DNA from: Acholoe squamosa
Taxonomy: Eukaryota > Annelida > Polychaeta > Phyllodocida > Polynoidae
Direction: 5' to 3'
DNA: 64,000 nt
Assembly (NCBI GenBank): GCA_949317995.1
Contig: OX439050.1
Coordinates: forward strand, 16,756,061 to 16,820,060
The position numbers and the translations under genes are program-made. This document shows, one piece after another, positions 1-9,348 of the stretch; within the stretch, counting starts at the first letter, position 1, and each line of letters begins with the position of its first letter. Below the pieces are notes generated by a model. It was not told the DNA's origin. It did no database searches and saw only the letters and a program-made list of their open reading frames with translations.

Positions 1-19
1 CAAAACGACGGATGAAGCA

Positions 20-2863
20 ATGGCGAATCTGGCAGAAGTTTTCAACAGGATTCGGGCATGGGGACTGAAGTTGAAACCTAAAAAGTGTCAACTTTTTAGG
101 ACTTCAGTCAAGTACCTGGGCCGAATCGTGTCTGAACAGGGTATAGAAGCCAACCCAGGGAAAATTAGCGATGTAATGACTTGGGCTAGGCCCACTACAG
201 TGAAGGAAATTCGATCCTTCATTGGTTTTTGTTCCTACTACCGAGAGTTCATCCCGGGGTTCGCGGAACTCATAAGTCCTTTACAGGACTTAGTGATCCA
301 AAAACCTAAAGGTAGTAGAGGTCGTTCCGAGGCATTCGCGTGGACGGAAAGAGCCGAACATGCCTTTGTCGAGTTAAAACGAAGTTTCAGGGAGACACCT
401 GTGCTTCGATTCCCCACACCCGACGGTCGTTTTATCTTGGACACTGACGCTAGTAATACCGCGATCGGGGCTGTTCTATCCCAAGTGCAGGATGGAGCAG
501 AGGTCCCGATCTCGTTTGCTAGCAACACTCTAAGTAAAACACAACGAAACTACTGCACCACCAAAAGGGAACTGCTGGCGGTTGTCATGTACACCAGGAA
601 GTTTAGGCACTACCTCTATGGTGGTAACTTCACTATCCGCACCGATCATTCGTCTTTGAAATGGCTCCTGAATTTCAAAGAGGCTGAAGGGATGATGGGT
701 AGGTGGCTGGCCCACCTTTCGGAGTTCGGTCTCGAAAACTCTAAGATCGAACATCGAAGTGGGGCCAAGCATCTAAACGCCGATGGTCTCAGTCGTATCC
801 CTGTGCGGCTATGCCAGAGGTCGGATTGCACAGACTGTGGCAGTCATAATGCTGTTTTGGCAGCTGTAGGTAGTTTAGTAGACAGCCGGGTGGGTGTTGC
901 ATTTTGGTCTCTCGATGAACTCATTGATGCTCAGAAAGCGGACACCGACATCAAACGAGTTGCTGAATGGCTAGTTAAGGGGGCTAAACCCACTAGGCCT
1001 GATGTATCAATCGAGAGCGCCGAGGTACGGAAATTAGTAGGGCAATGGCCTCTATTAACCTTCCGTGAAGGCTTGTTGTGTCGCTGGAAAGTCGAGGCGG
1101 GTCGAGCTAGACGCACGCTAGTACCACGCCAACTGAGGGGCGAGGTACTCTCCTTTTGCCATGGACACCGAACAGCGGCACATTTTGGTCGTAAACGAAC
1201 GCTCGAAAAAGTGAAAAGGAGATATTACTGGCCCGGAATGGGAAAGGACATAGGTCGTTGGGTTCGGCATTGTCCTACCTGTTGCCTGGTAAAGCCCGGC
1301 GAGGGCATGGGTAAGTCTCCTCTGCACCAAGAGTTGTTCGGGGTGAGATTCGGGAGGATAGCTATGGATATCATCTCGGGATTTGCACCCACGCCAAACA
1401 AGAATACTTGCATGTTAGTAATCCAGGATTACTTCACCAAGTATGTACGCGCTATTCCCCTACCAAATCACACAGCGGAGACCTGTGCAGAGGCCTTCGT
1501 GGACAAATGGGTTTTGACCTTTGAAGTCCCGTTGCTTCTGCATTCCGACCAAGGTCGAGAATTTGAGTCTCGACTCTTCTCTGAGATGTGTGAATATTTG
1601 ACGATTGTAAAACAGAGAACCAATCCGTACAGACCACAGAGCGATGGTCAGGTAGAAAGGTTCAATAGAACATTGATTCAGAGTCTGACTATGTTGGTAG
1701 ACAAACATATGGACGACTGGGATGAACAGGCGAAGTATGTGGTGTCCGCATATAACAGCTCTGAACACAGTTCTACTGGATGCAGTCCAAATATGATGGT
1801 CTTCGGGGAAGAAATTCTCATGCCAGCGGATGTGATTTTCGGCTCAATCGAGAACCCACTCGAAGTCCCTTGTTCCGTCACTTTCGTGGAACAACTTCTT
1901 GACTGATTGAGGGAGAGTTACAGCATGGTAAGAGAAAACCTAGGTAAATCTGCGGAACGCCAGAAGGTCGGGTATGACTATGGGCTAAAGCAGAGAAGAT
2001 ACTCAGTTGGGGAACAGGTGGTGAGGTACCACACCCCCCAGGCAGCTATGAAGCTTGCCCTCAACTGGGATGGGCCGTTCGTAGTGGATTCTGTCCTCTC
2101 TGAGTCGACATTATTACTTCGATCATCCCGCGGGCGGTTGCAAAAGAGCAATGTCGATAGAGTGCGCCGGTGGTTGGGCGTAGAGCTATCACAAACTGTC
2201 GAGTTGTTGCAACCACAACTTGATGATGATTCACCTTCTCGTAAGGCCACGAAAAGGGCTAAGTCTGTTTCTGGACAGGTCGAAAAAGAGATCGAAAGAT
2301 CGCGGCCGGAAGTTCAGTCTAAAAAGCAAACTACGCAGGGTCATCGAAAACGACAGCAAAAGGCTCGAAAACTGAGCGAGGTGGAGGTGTTGGATGCCAG
2401 TAAACCATCAAAGCGGCGCTGTGGTCGACCGGCCCGTCGAGATAAGTCGAAAACATCTAAACAGCCTTTGAAGGGATGTCGGAAGCCCGACCCCCCCTCG
2501 AAGGTGCGAACGACTGAACAAACTTCACATCGAAACGTTTCGATTGAAGTCAGAGATCAGTCACTCCAGTCCGGACCTATGACTCGAGCGAGGCTCAAGC
2601 GCCAAGGCTCATCAAAGGAACGGTCAACAAGTGTCGAGGATGAAAGGAAATCCAGAGCAAACACTCCAGCTCCTACATCCACACCGTCACAAGTGATGGG
2701 AGGCAGACGCCGACGGAAACGGGTTAATAGCCCGGTCGGCCCGGCCACATCAAAGGACGGCGGGCTAGGAGGGGGTGATAGTAACCCGCCCCGAGGCTCA
2801 ACACTCGTTCCTGCAGTAAAGGTTAGAATCAGGAAAAGTCCTAGATTAAACCCTACTCAGTAA
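20..2863 (+). pseudogene. pol: G1 pol: RT C-terminus, RNase H, integrase, basic tail
   Basis: Fossil polyprotein of a Ty3/gypsy element. First about 50 residues are the RT end (LKLKPKKCQLF, YLGRIVS), then the connection region (IRSFIGFCSYYREFIPGF). RNase H follows with the DAS, KRELLAVV and RTDHSSLKWLL segments carrying acidic catalytic residues. Integrase begins with an HHCC zinc domain (HGHRTAAHFGRKRT, then CPTC), and its core has AMDIISGF, HSDQGREFE and QSDGQVERFN, the D-D-E residues. Near 2070 the WDGPFVV segment matches the GPY/F module of gypsy integrases. The last about 200 residues are rich in Lys, Arg, Ser and Pro and resemble no domain I know; they may bind nucleic acid. About one break is visible. 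Confidence 0.88.
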
Positions 2864-3171
2864 TCGATGATTCGCACAATACTAAGCAGCAGCTTTACTA
2901 ACCTGTGTTTTTAATAAGGCTTTAAAATAACAGGTGCTGTTCTTGGGTAAATCTGTCTGTGGATGTGAAGCCGACGGTGAATAAAAAATTACACAACGAG
3001 AAGTCATGCGATTGCCTCTTAGTTTGAGACAACCTGATGCTAGAAACATGGAAGTGTGGGGCCTCCGACTTTTATTCTGACTGTGAGGATGGGTTCCCAG
3101 CATAGGCTGGTGGATTCTGCCCGAAGGGTAGATCCATATTGGAACCATTTTTTTAATCCCGGTAGTCTGAT
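2864..3171 (+). other. G1 3' untranslated region
   Basis: About 300 bases between the pol end and the polypurine tract. No ORF, RNA gene or repeat seen. A minus-strand ORF at 2882-3148 has no recognisable domain and is taken as chance. Confidence 0.5.
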
Positions 3172-3181
3172 GAAGGGGGGG
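3172..3181 (+). promoter_or_regulatory. G1 polypurine tract
   Basis: GAAGGGGGGG directly before a TG dinucleotide, the expected primer site for plus-strand synthesis and the boundary of the 3' LTR. Confidence 0.7.
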
Positions 3182-3515
3182 TGCCCAAATTATCCATGTT
3201 AATAGTATTGGAACCCATAGACCGCATAGGAAATAACGGCATATGCAAACATTGCGACTGGAGAACCAGAGCGTGACGGTGAGGGGAGAGTGAGTCGTTC
3301 TATTTTTTGAGCATTACCTTATTTGGTCATGGCGTGATGCGCTGTGGACCAATAGGGTTCGCCCTCCTCGGTCACGTAGGCCCTTCCTCCAATTAGAGGC
3401 GTGCGCCGCAGGGATAAAAGGCCGCGCCGCACACCACGGAGGTCACATCTGCGGCCTTCTCGTAAGAGTCGGACGCAGATTAGCTGGACTAAGCCTAGCT
3501 TATTCCAGCTGGTAT
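3182..3515 (+). repeat. G1 3' LTR (right end estimated)
   Basis: Starts with TGCCC after the polypurine tract. It holds promoter-like elements: CCAAT near 3350 and a TATA-like GATAAAAGG at 3413-3421, which would start transcripts about 3440-3450 and so run into the L leader. It does not match the L 3' LTR at 9349-9819, so it is either the G1 LTR alone or a promoter that L shares. The true right end could lie anywhere from about 3450 to 3520. Confidence 0.55.
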
Positions 3516-3533
3516 ACTCCGCCCCGGGGACTC

Positions 3534-3761
3534 CCTACCTGAGTGTAGGAGGTCTCCCCTGCCTAAGTGTCGAGGGACACGACCTGCGTGAGCGCAGGCT
3601 CGTGTTCTCTCGAGGCTCCAGTCTTCGGTCCCTCGAACCGCCTGAGTGCGGATTCGAGGTACATCGAAGGCGCCTTCGAGGCTTCGACCCGCCAGAGTGC
3701 GGATCGAAATACCTCGAAGATCCTCTTCGACGTCTCGTCCCGTCTGAGTACGGTTCGAGAC
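3534..3761 (+). ncRNA. Array of CTGAGT-loop hairpins in the L leader
   Basis: Successive stem-loops read directly from the sequence. A 3534-3549: CCTAC/GTAGG, loop CTGAGT. B about 3552-3576: imperfect, loop CTAAGT. C 3578-3604: stem CACGA.CCTGCG, loop TGAG (or GTGAGC). D 3631-3659: stem CCTCGAA+CCGC, loop CTGAGT. E 3683-3708: stem TTCGA+CCGC, loop CAGAGT. F 3732-3761: stem GTCTCG+CCGT, loop CTGAGT. Between them are two more hairpins, a perfect 16-bp palindrome at 3664-3679 and 3714-3730 (7 bp, loop TCC). Stems differ but stay complementary while loops stay alike, as in structured RNA. The array lies between the probable transcription start and the gag-like ATG at 3810. A packaging or dimerisation role is inference. 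Confidence 0.7.
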
Positions 3762-3809
3762 CCGGAGTCTTCTCTCTCCCTGGTGGAACCCAGCAGTTCA
3801 GGAAGAACC

Positions 3810-3916
3810 ATGGGGTCCTCGTCCGACGAGCAGTCAGGGTACAGTTCTTCGGCGAGCCACAAGTCGCAGAAGAAGAAGAAGTCCAAGAGGACGAGACCCG
3901 AGCAAGAGCTCGAGTC
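3810..3916 (+). pseudogene. L gag-like coding region, first part
   Basis: Begins at ATG 3810 (MGSSSDEQSGYSSSASHKSQ), Ser-rich then Lys/Arg-rich, then acidic. No family recognised. The T1 transposon abuts its right side; the coding character resumes beyond T1 at 6166. Confidence 0.45.
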
Positions 3917-3945
3917 TCACTCTCACCAGATTGGTGAAGGTCTGA
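3917..3945 (+). repeat. T1 left terminal inverted repeat
   Basis: Contains CACTCTCACCAGATTGGTG; its core CACCA-GAT-TGGTG is itself an inverted repeat. Confidence 0.85.
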
Positions 3946-4287
3946 AAATAGGGGGTTATTCATTTTGAAGAAGTGTGTAAAATTATTTTGTATCATATTT
4001 GTACATTTGTTATTTTTACCATGTCAGATAGGCTTACACCTACATGGCAAAAATAATTTCATTGTAAAACAGGTCATATTTTTTTGTTACCTAAGGTCAG
4101 AAAGGCCTAAAATGGCCTTTTTTCACGATAAGCCTTCTCCAAGCCACTGAAATCTCACAATATTATTTTTTATTGTAATATCATGTATTAATAATGTGTT
4201 CATGTGTACAAATACCTCTCTTCCCCACCCCCTGAACATTTTTATCACCTCTTAAGTCTTCTCTTTTTTTATTTCTTGCTACAAATA

Positions 4288-4530
4288 GCAAATGGTCAAA
4301 GACCCACCCTTGGGTGGCTCTTTGACCACTTACTCTGTTTGATTTCTTTTCACATTTTTAATATCTTGATTTTGAATATTCTCATATTATCCTGTATTTT
4401 TCCCAAAGAAAGGGGACACTCAGCTAGTTAAGCTCATCTTTTTAATTAGTGTTGAAGGTGATATTTTTTTTTCATGGCCTTCCAAAGTCTAGTTTTACCT
4501 TCTTCATTTAGATGGGTGGCTCTTTGACCA
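4288..4530. repeat. Dispersed GGTGGCTCTTTGACCACTT motifs, left part of T1
   Basis: Forward copies near 4304 and 4512, plus an inverted copy (TGGTCAAAGACCCACC) near 4289, so the first pair forms a hairpin. Same motif as the minisatellite at 4688. Confidence 0.7.
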
Positions 4531-4687
4531 CTTAGACAGTTTGCTCTATATTTCTGATACACTTGGTATTTAACTATAACCTTTATGTTCATTATGATAA
4601 CGATGATAGGTCCTGTCTGTTGGTTAATCATACGAAACTGAGAAATATTATGAAAATCCGCAAGGTCAAACGAAGAGGTGTTTTTTT

Positions 4688-4838
4688 GACCACTTGGGTG
4701 GCTCTTTGACCACTTGGGTGGCTCTTTGACCACTTGGGTGGCTCTTTGACCACTTGGGTGGCTTTTTGACCACTTGGGTGGCTCTTTGACCACTTGGTTG
4801 GCTCTTTGACCACTTGGGTGGCTCTTTGACCACCTGAT
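4688..4838 (+). repeat. 20-bp minisatellite in T1
   Basis: Seven contiguous copies of GACCACTTGGGTGGCTCTTT plus a partial eighth, with only one or two substitutions (a T for C near 4753, a T for G near 4798). Each unit holds GTGG...CCAC and could fold. Low divergence against the diverged 200-bp repeat beside it suggests recent expansion. The ORFs that cross it are artefacts of a period that is not a multiple of three. Confidence 0.95.
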
Positions 4839-5625
4839 ATAAATGCATGAAATTACTATAATCATGAATTATTAAGAACACCAGTTCGATATACAATGAT
4901 GTGTACAGCTTACACAGACCATTCTGACTTTTGAAAAATATATTTTGAGAGTTTTTAAAGATCGATAGGGCCTATTTGGCCATTTGGATGGCTCTTTGAC
5001 CAGCTGGGATGGCTCTTTGACCAGCTGGGGTGGCTATTTGACCAGCTGATATAAATCTATGAATTTACAATAATCATAAATGATTGAGAATGCAAATTAG
5101 ATGTGTAATGAAATGTACAGCCTTTGCACTCTATTTTGATTTTAAAAATTTATTTTGAGACTTTCTTTTGGACTACTGGGAGCCTATTTGACCATTTAGG
5201 TGGCTCTTTGACCACCTGAGGCCAGCTATGATAATGGCATGACTTCACCATAATTATGAGTAATTACAAATGCAAATTGAATGTATAATGATGTACAGAT
5301 CCCATGCCCTCTATTCTGACATCTCAAACAATATCTTTTGAACATTTTTGAGGGTATTTTGGTGGCTATTTAATCAATAGGTGGCTCTTTGACCACTAAG
5401 GGCGGCTCTTTGACCAGCTGAGATAATGCCATGACTTTACTATAATCGTGAATAATTACAAATACAAATTAGATGCATAATGATGTATATAGCCTATGAA
5501 CTATACCCTGACCGTTTGAAAATATTTTGAAACACTTTCAAGACTATTTGGGGCCTTTTTTGGCCATTTGGGTGGCTCTTTGACCACTTAGGGTGGCTCT
5601 TTGACAACCACCTGTGGCATGAATG
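4828..5625 (+). repeat. Degenerate ~200-bp tandem repeat in T1
   Basis: Four to five diverged units begin near 4828, 5040, 5208, 5412 and 5604 with GACCA(C/G)CTGA followed by an AT-rich stretch (ATGA.TTTAC.ATAATCATGAATAATTA), then a TGATGTACAG-like segment and a run of TTTTGA. Each ends in one to three copies of the TGGCTCTTTGACCA motif. Spacing is about 170-210 bp. The 20-bp minisatellite is thus the expanded tail of one larger unit. Confidence 0.75.
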
Positions 5626-6134
5626 TAAACCAATATAACTATAACAATATTTGAAAATTTACCCAGGGTATTGTATATCTTTGCAAACAATAGGCTTTAA
5701 CCAAAATGTGAAAAATGCTCAAACCCACATAAGTGACCCCAGGTACATACACAAAAACTGCAAAGTTTATAAAATGCAAAGTCCCAGAAAAAGGGCAGAA
5801 AAAATAATTAGGAGACCCATCAATTTTTTATAAGTCAATAAAATACAAATGTTTTTAAATAATATTATAGAACTTACCATAACCTTTTCTATGGTGTAAA
5901 ATAGTAAACCCTTTGTTGAAGGAAAATTGGCAAAAAAAAATATAATCAGTAGGCCTCCTAGGTGGCCAAAGAGCCACCTATAAACCACACATGGCAAAAA
6001 GACTCCATTGTTAATAATATTTAATCATATATTTAAGAAAAAAGAAATGTGTAACAAGATCCATCTATACATATATTTTCCATGTGCCAAAGGATTACAC
6101 TGAACTCCTAAATATCATTTTTCACTATCTCATA
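5626..6134. other. T1 right interior, AT-rich
   Basis: No ORF with a domain. An inverted copy of the 20-bp motif (GGTGGCCAAAGAGCCACC) lies near 5961, opposite in orientation to the bulk of the copies. Confidence 0.6.
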
Positions 6135-6163
6135 TCAGACCTGCACCAATCTGGTGAGAGTGA
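6135..6163 (-). repeat. T1 right terminal inverted repeat
   Basis: Reverse complement of the left end with one mismatch; followed by CC and then CTCGAGTC. Confidence 0.85.
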
Positions 6164-6165
6164 CC

Positions 6166-7442
6166 CTCGAGTCTACCTCGGCTAAAAGTGCAGCCCTTCT
6201 GAAGCAGATCGAGGAAGCACAGAAAGCCTTGGCCGAGTCCCAGGAGCGGGAGAAGGAGCTCCGCCGGAAGGCGAAAGAGGCATCTAAGCAGCAGAAGCGC
6301 GACTTGAAGGTCGCAGCTGCTGCCGCCTCGAGGGACTCCTCCCCCGACGAGATGGAGGTCGACGAGCCGTCGACACCTGCTCCATCGAAAAGTGCTACCC
6401 CTTCAGGTTTTAAGGGCAAGAAGCCCACTGAATCGAAGGCATCCAAGGGTACCTTGAAAGACTTCAAGATCCCTAAGGTGCCCAAGAAGGAAGGTAGCAA
6501 GAAGGAATCCGCAGCCAAGAAGGCTCCAGCCCGGGAAAGGAGTAGCGAGTCTACTGCACCACCGGAGCCTGGAACCGAGCCGTCGGAGGTCGATGCCGGT
6601 GCCGTGGAGAGCACCGTATCCTCACCCCCAGACACGGCCAAGGCTGTCGACGAGTGGAAGCGGCTGTCAGCGATCACTGCCAAACGACGTACTGAGTACG
6701 TCGATGACAGGCCACTGACCAAGCTTCAGGACTACCGCAAGAACGGTCAAGTGGTACTCCCTAGTCTCGTCGGGAAGGATGGTAGTGACAACGAGGAATG
6801 GTATTCGGACGATAGTCATGCCATTGACTGGTATGTCTCAATGATTGAGAATATCACGAATGCCTCAGACTCGTCGGGGGTGTCGCTGCCCGAGCGACAG
6901 CGGATTGGATTCGCATGGCGTATCTTCAATCCAGGGCAGCAGTGTGCTTTCGAGAACTGCACACGTAAGGGGTTCCCCCCTCACGTATACGCGACAGACG
7001 GCAGGTATGCTCGACACTTGGTTGAAGAGCATCGAGCCATCCGTCCGCAGTTCGGTTGTGTTAAGGTGGAAAAGACCATTCCACACTGATGCCCGCTTTC
7101 TATGGTGCCTACCCCGAGTTCAGGGTAGAGCAACGGAAGAAGCGGGAGGCCAGTCGTCCTCGAGACCCAGGACCGACAGCTTCTACGAGTGGGAACAAGA
7201 GGCCCCACTCTACAGAAGCTGGGAAGTCTGCCGGTTCGACTGAACCCAAGAAGCCTAAGCCGCAGGCTGCTCCCTCGAAGCCCGAAAAGGCATCGAAAGC
7301 CGCCCCGGCCCCGGCTCCTAAAAAGTCGAAGACTGCTTCGACCGGTTCGGCCAAACCAAGCACCAGTGGTGCTAAAACTGGAGGCAAGACGGTGGAATCC
7401 CAGAGTGGTCGTGATCGGCAACCCAAGGTGACCACCAACTAG
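6166..7442 (+). pseudogene. L gag-like region: coiled coil, basic linkers, C2H2-like finger
   Basis: Starts with a heptad-like Glu/Lys/Ala coiled coil (SAALLKQIEEAQKALAESQ) and a Lys-Pro-Ser-Ala linker, then a folded-looking block with WKRLSAITAKRRTEYVDD and EEWYSDDSHAIDWYVSMI. Near 6943-7040 a C-x4-C-x18-H-x4-H pattern (CAFENC ... HLVEEH) resembles a C2H2 zinc finger. A Lys/Pro/Ala-rich tail follows. No canonical gypsy gag or CCHC knuckle is present. Its position after an LTR and leader suggests a gag role (inference). The fossil has breaks. Confidence 0.5.
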
Positions 7443-7594
7443 TCTCCCCCTGTCAAACCCCCTGCGGCGGCGGAGGACAGCACCCCAGCTGCCACGCCGC
7501 GTGTCCACGTGGGAGGCGCGACACTGACCTCGGCAGCAGGAGCTAGCTTCTCCAACGTCGTGACAGGCGCCGACACCCCGACAGCAACCTTGCG

Positions 7595-8785
7595 TTGGGA
7601 GTTGGCACAGCCTGCATACGGCGATGGCGTCAGCGTGGGGTCCCGAAGACGTTCGTGGAACGTTGTAAGGGACTTCTACAGATGACGGGCAGCCCTGCTA
7701 TCAACAAATTCGGTGAGGCATTTCGTGAGAAAGCGAGTGCCTACTTGTTCGGCCTGTTTGATAGAACAAACATGGCCATCCGTAACGAGCTCCTTCCGGC
7801 TCTTAGGGATGAGGCGCGCCAGACCGTTCAGATGGAGATGGACTCTCGTCTGACCAATGTTCGAACGCGTCTCAATAACTTTAAGTCACAAGCCCAATAT
7901 GATATTATCAAGAGGGATAGTATCATAGAAGGCTGGGAGGAAATCGACCGCGAAGTCTTCGGGGTCCAACTCTCGGAATGGATGAAGGACAAGCACCATG
8001 GCGTCCGAACCCTGAAGCCCGTTCGAACCGAGCCCTCTCGCGAAGCACAGAGGTACCTCGTCGAGGGTGGAGTGGTCCCTGACGTCAGGACGCTGGCGGC
8101 TCAGACGAATCCTTTGAGAGAATTGTCTCCAAAGATGGACAGTCTGAGCTCGGCTATGACGATGTTGGGCCGAGAGCAGGTGGTGCAGGACAAGCCTGAC
8201 ACCCCGGGTAGGTCTCTCGGCGCCTCCGTCTACCCACCAGCAGCCCCGTCTTCCTCCTCGGTTCCCTTGATAACCCTCTCGGGAGCCACTGAGCCTACAC
8301 CGCCACCGGTCCAGAGAGTGGTGTCACCGATGATCCATCCGGATCTTCATGGCATCACACCTCTGGCCCCGGCGAATGTAGCCGTCTGCCCGGACCCGTC
8401 GGCTTCCGCCCAAGCAGTAGAACCTGCCGAGGCGGAACAGTCGATGGATATAGACGGGGACGTCGATGTCGTCGATCAATCTCCAACGGCTCCCCCTGAC
8501 CAGGGAGACAAGGACGACCATGAAGGTCAGGAGAGCGACGACGACGACGGAAGCGACTCAGCAGACTCGGCCGTTCTCCACTCAGATGCTGAGGGGGACT
8601 CCCGGGATGCACCCGAGACCTCTAACGAGGCTTGGAGTACGACAATGGACCGTGTGGCCCCCTTGCCGGAGTCGCCGACGTTTTCGGGCCAGCTAGCCGC
8701 CAGCGCTTCACATGAGGAGGAGCGCACTGACGGAGAGCAGGCTGAAATCGACGCCGCTACAGGGTCCATCTCGGAGGATCAGTAG
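7595..8785 (+). pseudogene. L gag-like region: helical block and acidic tail
   Basis: The middle part, about residues 30-165, is helical and charged (AINKFGEAFREKASAYLFGLF, then RNELLPALRDEARQTVQM) and could be a capsid-like domain; I recognise no family. It is followed by a Pro/Ser-rich linker and a very acidic tail (GDKDDHEGQESDDDDGSDSAD). Codons are GC-rich, unlike the AT-rich T1 transposon inside the same element. No Cys-His knuckle, protease or RT is seen. The first residues of the open frame may not be native. Confidence 0.5.
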
Positions 8786-9340
8786 TATGATACTACTGCT
8801 CCTCCCCTTCAGCTTGGATTGCTGACATCGAACAGAGTCTCGATGTCAGCACGGAACCCCCGGGAACTCGTTCCCGGACGACGGTGTACCCTCCACGAGT
8901 GGGGGTACCTCTCCAGTCCCTGGACCTTCCTGCGAAGCTGTGTGGATCCGACGCCACCCTGGTCTTAGGGCCCGGTGGTGCTACACATCCTCGGCCTCAC
9001 GGTCGAAGGACCATCATAGTAGTACTATACACTATCGATGGGCTTCCTACGCTGGAAGGAGCTTCTCAACGAGACAGGGAGGAAACGACACGACCCCGGT
9101 TGCCATACCCGGTCGTGCCTCCCTCGGATCGACCAGGAGCAGGTCGTGAAGCAGTGTTTCGACACTGGTGTCCTACGTTGGATGGAGCAACGCCTTATAA
9201 CTAACTGTGATAATAATTTTTTTTCTACAGTACAGTAGAAACTATATTTCTATATATTCATCTACTGTTTCTGTCGACTATGTCTAATTGTTTAGACTGA
9301 TCCAGGGTCTCTGAATTTTCAGAGACCTCGTTTCAGTCTA
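8780..9340 (+). ncRNA. L 3' non-coding region, dense in hairpins
   Basis: Perfect or near-perfect stem-loops in series: 8780-8798 (9 bp around one G, overlapping the stop of the preceding ORF); 8821-8850 (11 bp, loop ACAGAGTC); 8860-8877 (CCGGGAA/TTCCCGG, loop CTCG); 8886-8908 (8 bp with one G-T, loop CACGAGT); 8912-8924 (TCCAG/CTGGA); 9152-9167 (CAGTGT/ACACTG, loop TTCG); 9306-9327 (10 bp, loop TT). Two of the loops contain GAGT, as in the leader array. The only long ORFs here have no recognisable domain. Confidence 0.65.
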
Positions 9341-9348
9341 GTGGGGGG
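9293..9348 (+). promoter_or_regulatory. Two-step hairpin and polypurine tract of L
   Basis: TAGACTGA (9293-9300) pairs with TCAGTCTA (9333-9340), enclosing the perfect 10-bp hairpin 9306-9327; GTGGGGGG (9341-9348) follows at once. The TAGAC segment can also pair upstream with GTCTA at 9282-9286, so two exclusive folds are possible. Confidence 0.6.

Larger units (their letters stand above)
1..3515 (+). mobile_element. G1: Ty3/gypsy LTR retrotransposon, 3' half, entering from the left edge
   Basis: Fossil LTR retroelement of the Ty3/gypsy class. Order RT end, RNase H, integrase, C-terminal basic tail, polypurine tract, LTR is the standard gypsy order. The left part lies outside the window. The pol region is open for most of 2.8 kb, so the copy looks young, with about one visible break. 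The right end of its LTR is not fixed: no second copy of this LTR is in the window to compare, so 3515 is an estimate placed before a TGG that could begin a primer-binding site. G1 is followed directly by the gag-like unit L in the same orientation. Confidence 0.85.
3917..6165. mobile_element. T1: non-autonomous terminal-inverted-repeat DNA transposon
   Basis: Terminal inverted repeats of 29 bp (3917-3945 and 6135-6163) agree at 28 positions. The flanks carry the same octamer CTCGAGTC (3909-3916 and 6166-6173; the ninth base T also agrees), which looks like a target-site duplication. Two bases (CC) lie between the right repeat and the duplication. An 8-9 bp duplication would fit hAT or Mutator-like transposases (family knowledge), but no transposase ORF is present. 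The interior is AT-rich and made of nested tandem repeats containing GGTGGCTCTTTGACCAC in many copies. It is inserted in the gag-like region of L, so it is younger than L. Confidence 0.8.

Noticed and set aside
3401-3996. Long ORFs on both strands over the hairpin array
   Set aside because: Arg/Ser-rich text without a domain, open in several frames because of composition and symmetry; the RNA structure explains the conservation better.
4684-4838. CRISPR-like look of the 20-bp repeat
   Set aside because: Units are contiguous with no unique spacers, there is no leader or cas gene, and the context is animal; it is a minisatellite.
6135-7508. Ser/Arg-rich minus-strand ORFs opposite the L gag-like region
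   Set aside because: Shadows of GC-rich codons on the other strand.
7595-8785. Possibility that the L ORFs are host genes
   Set aside because: They sit between an LTR/leader and a polypurine tract/LTR in one orientation, and contain a transposon; a retroelement origin is simpler.
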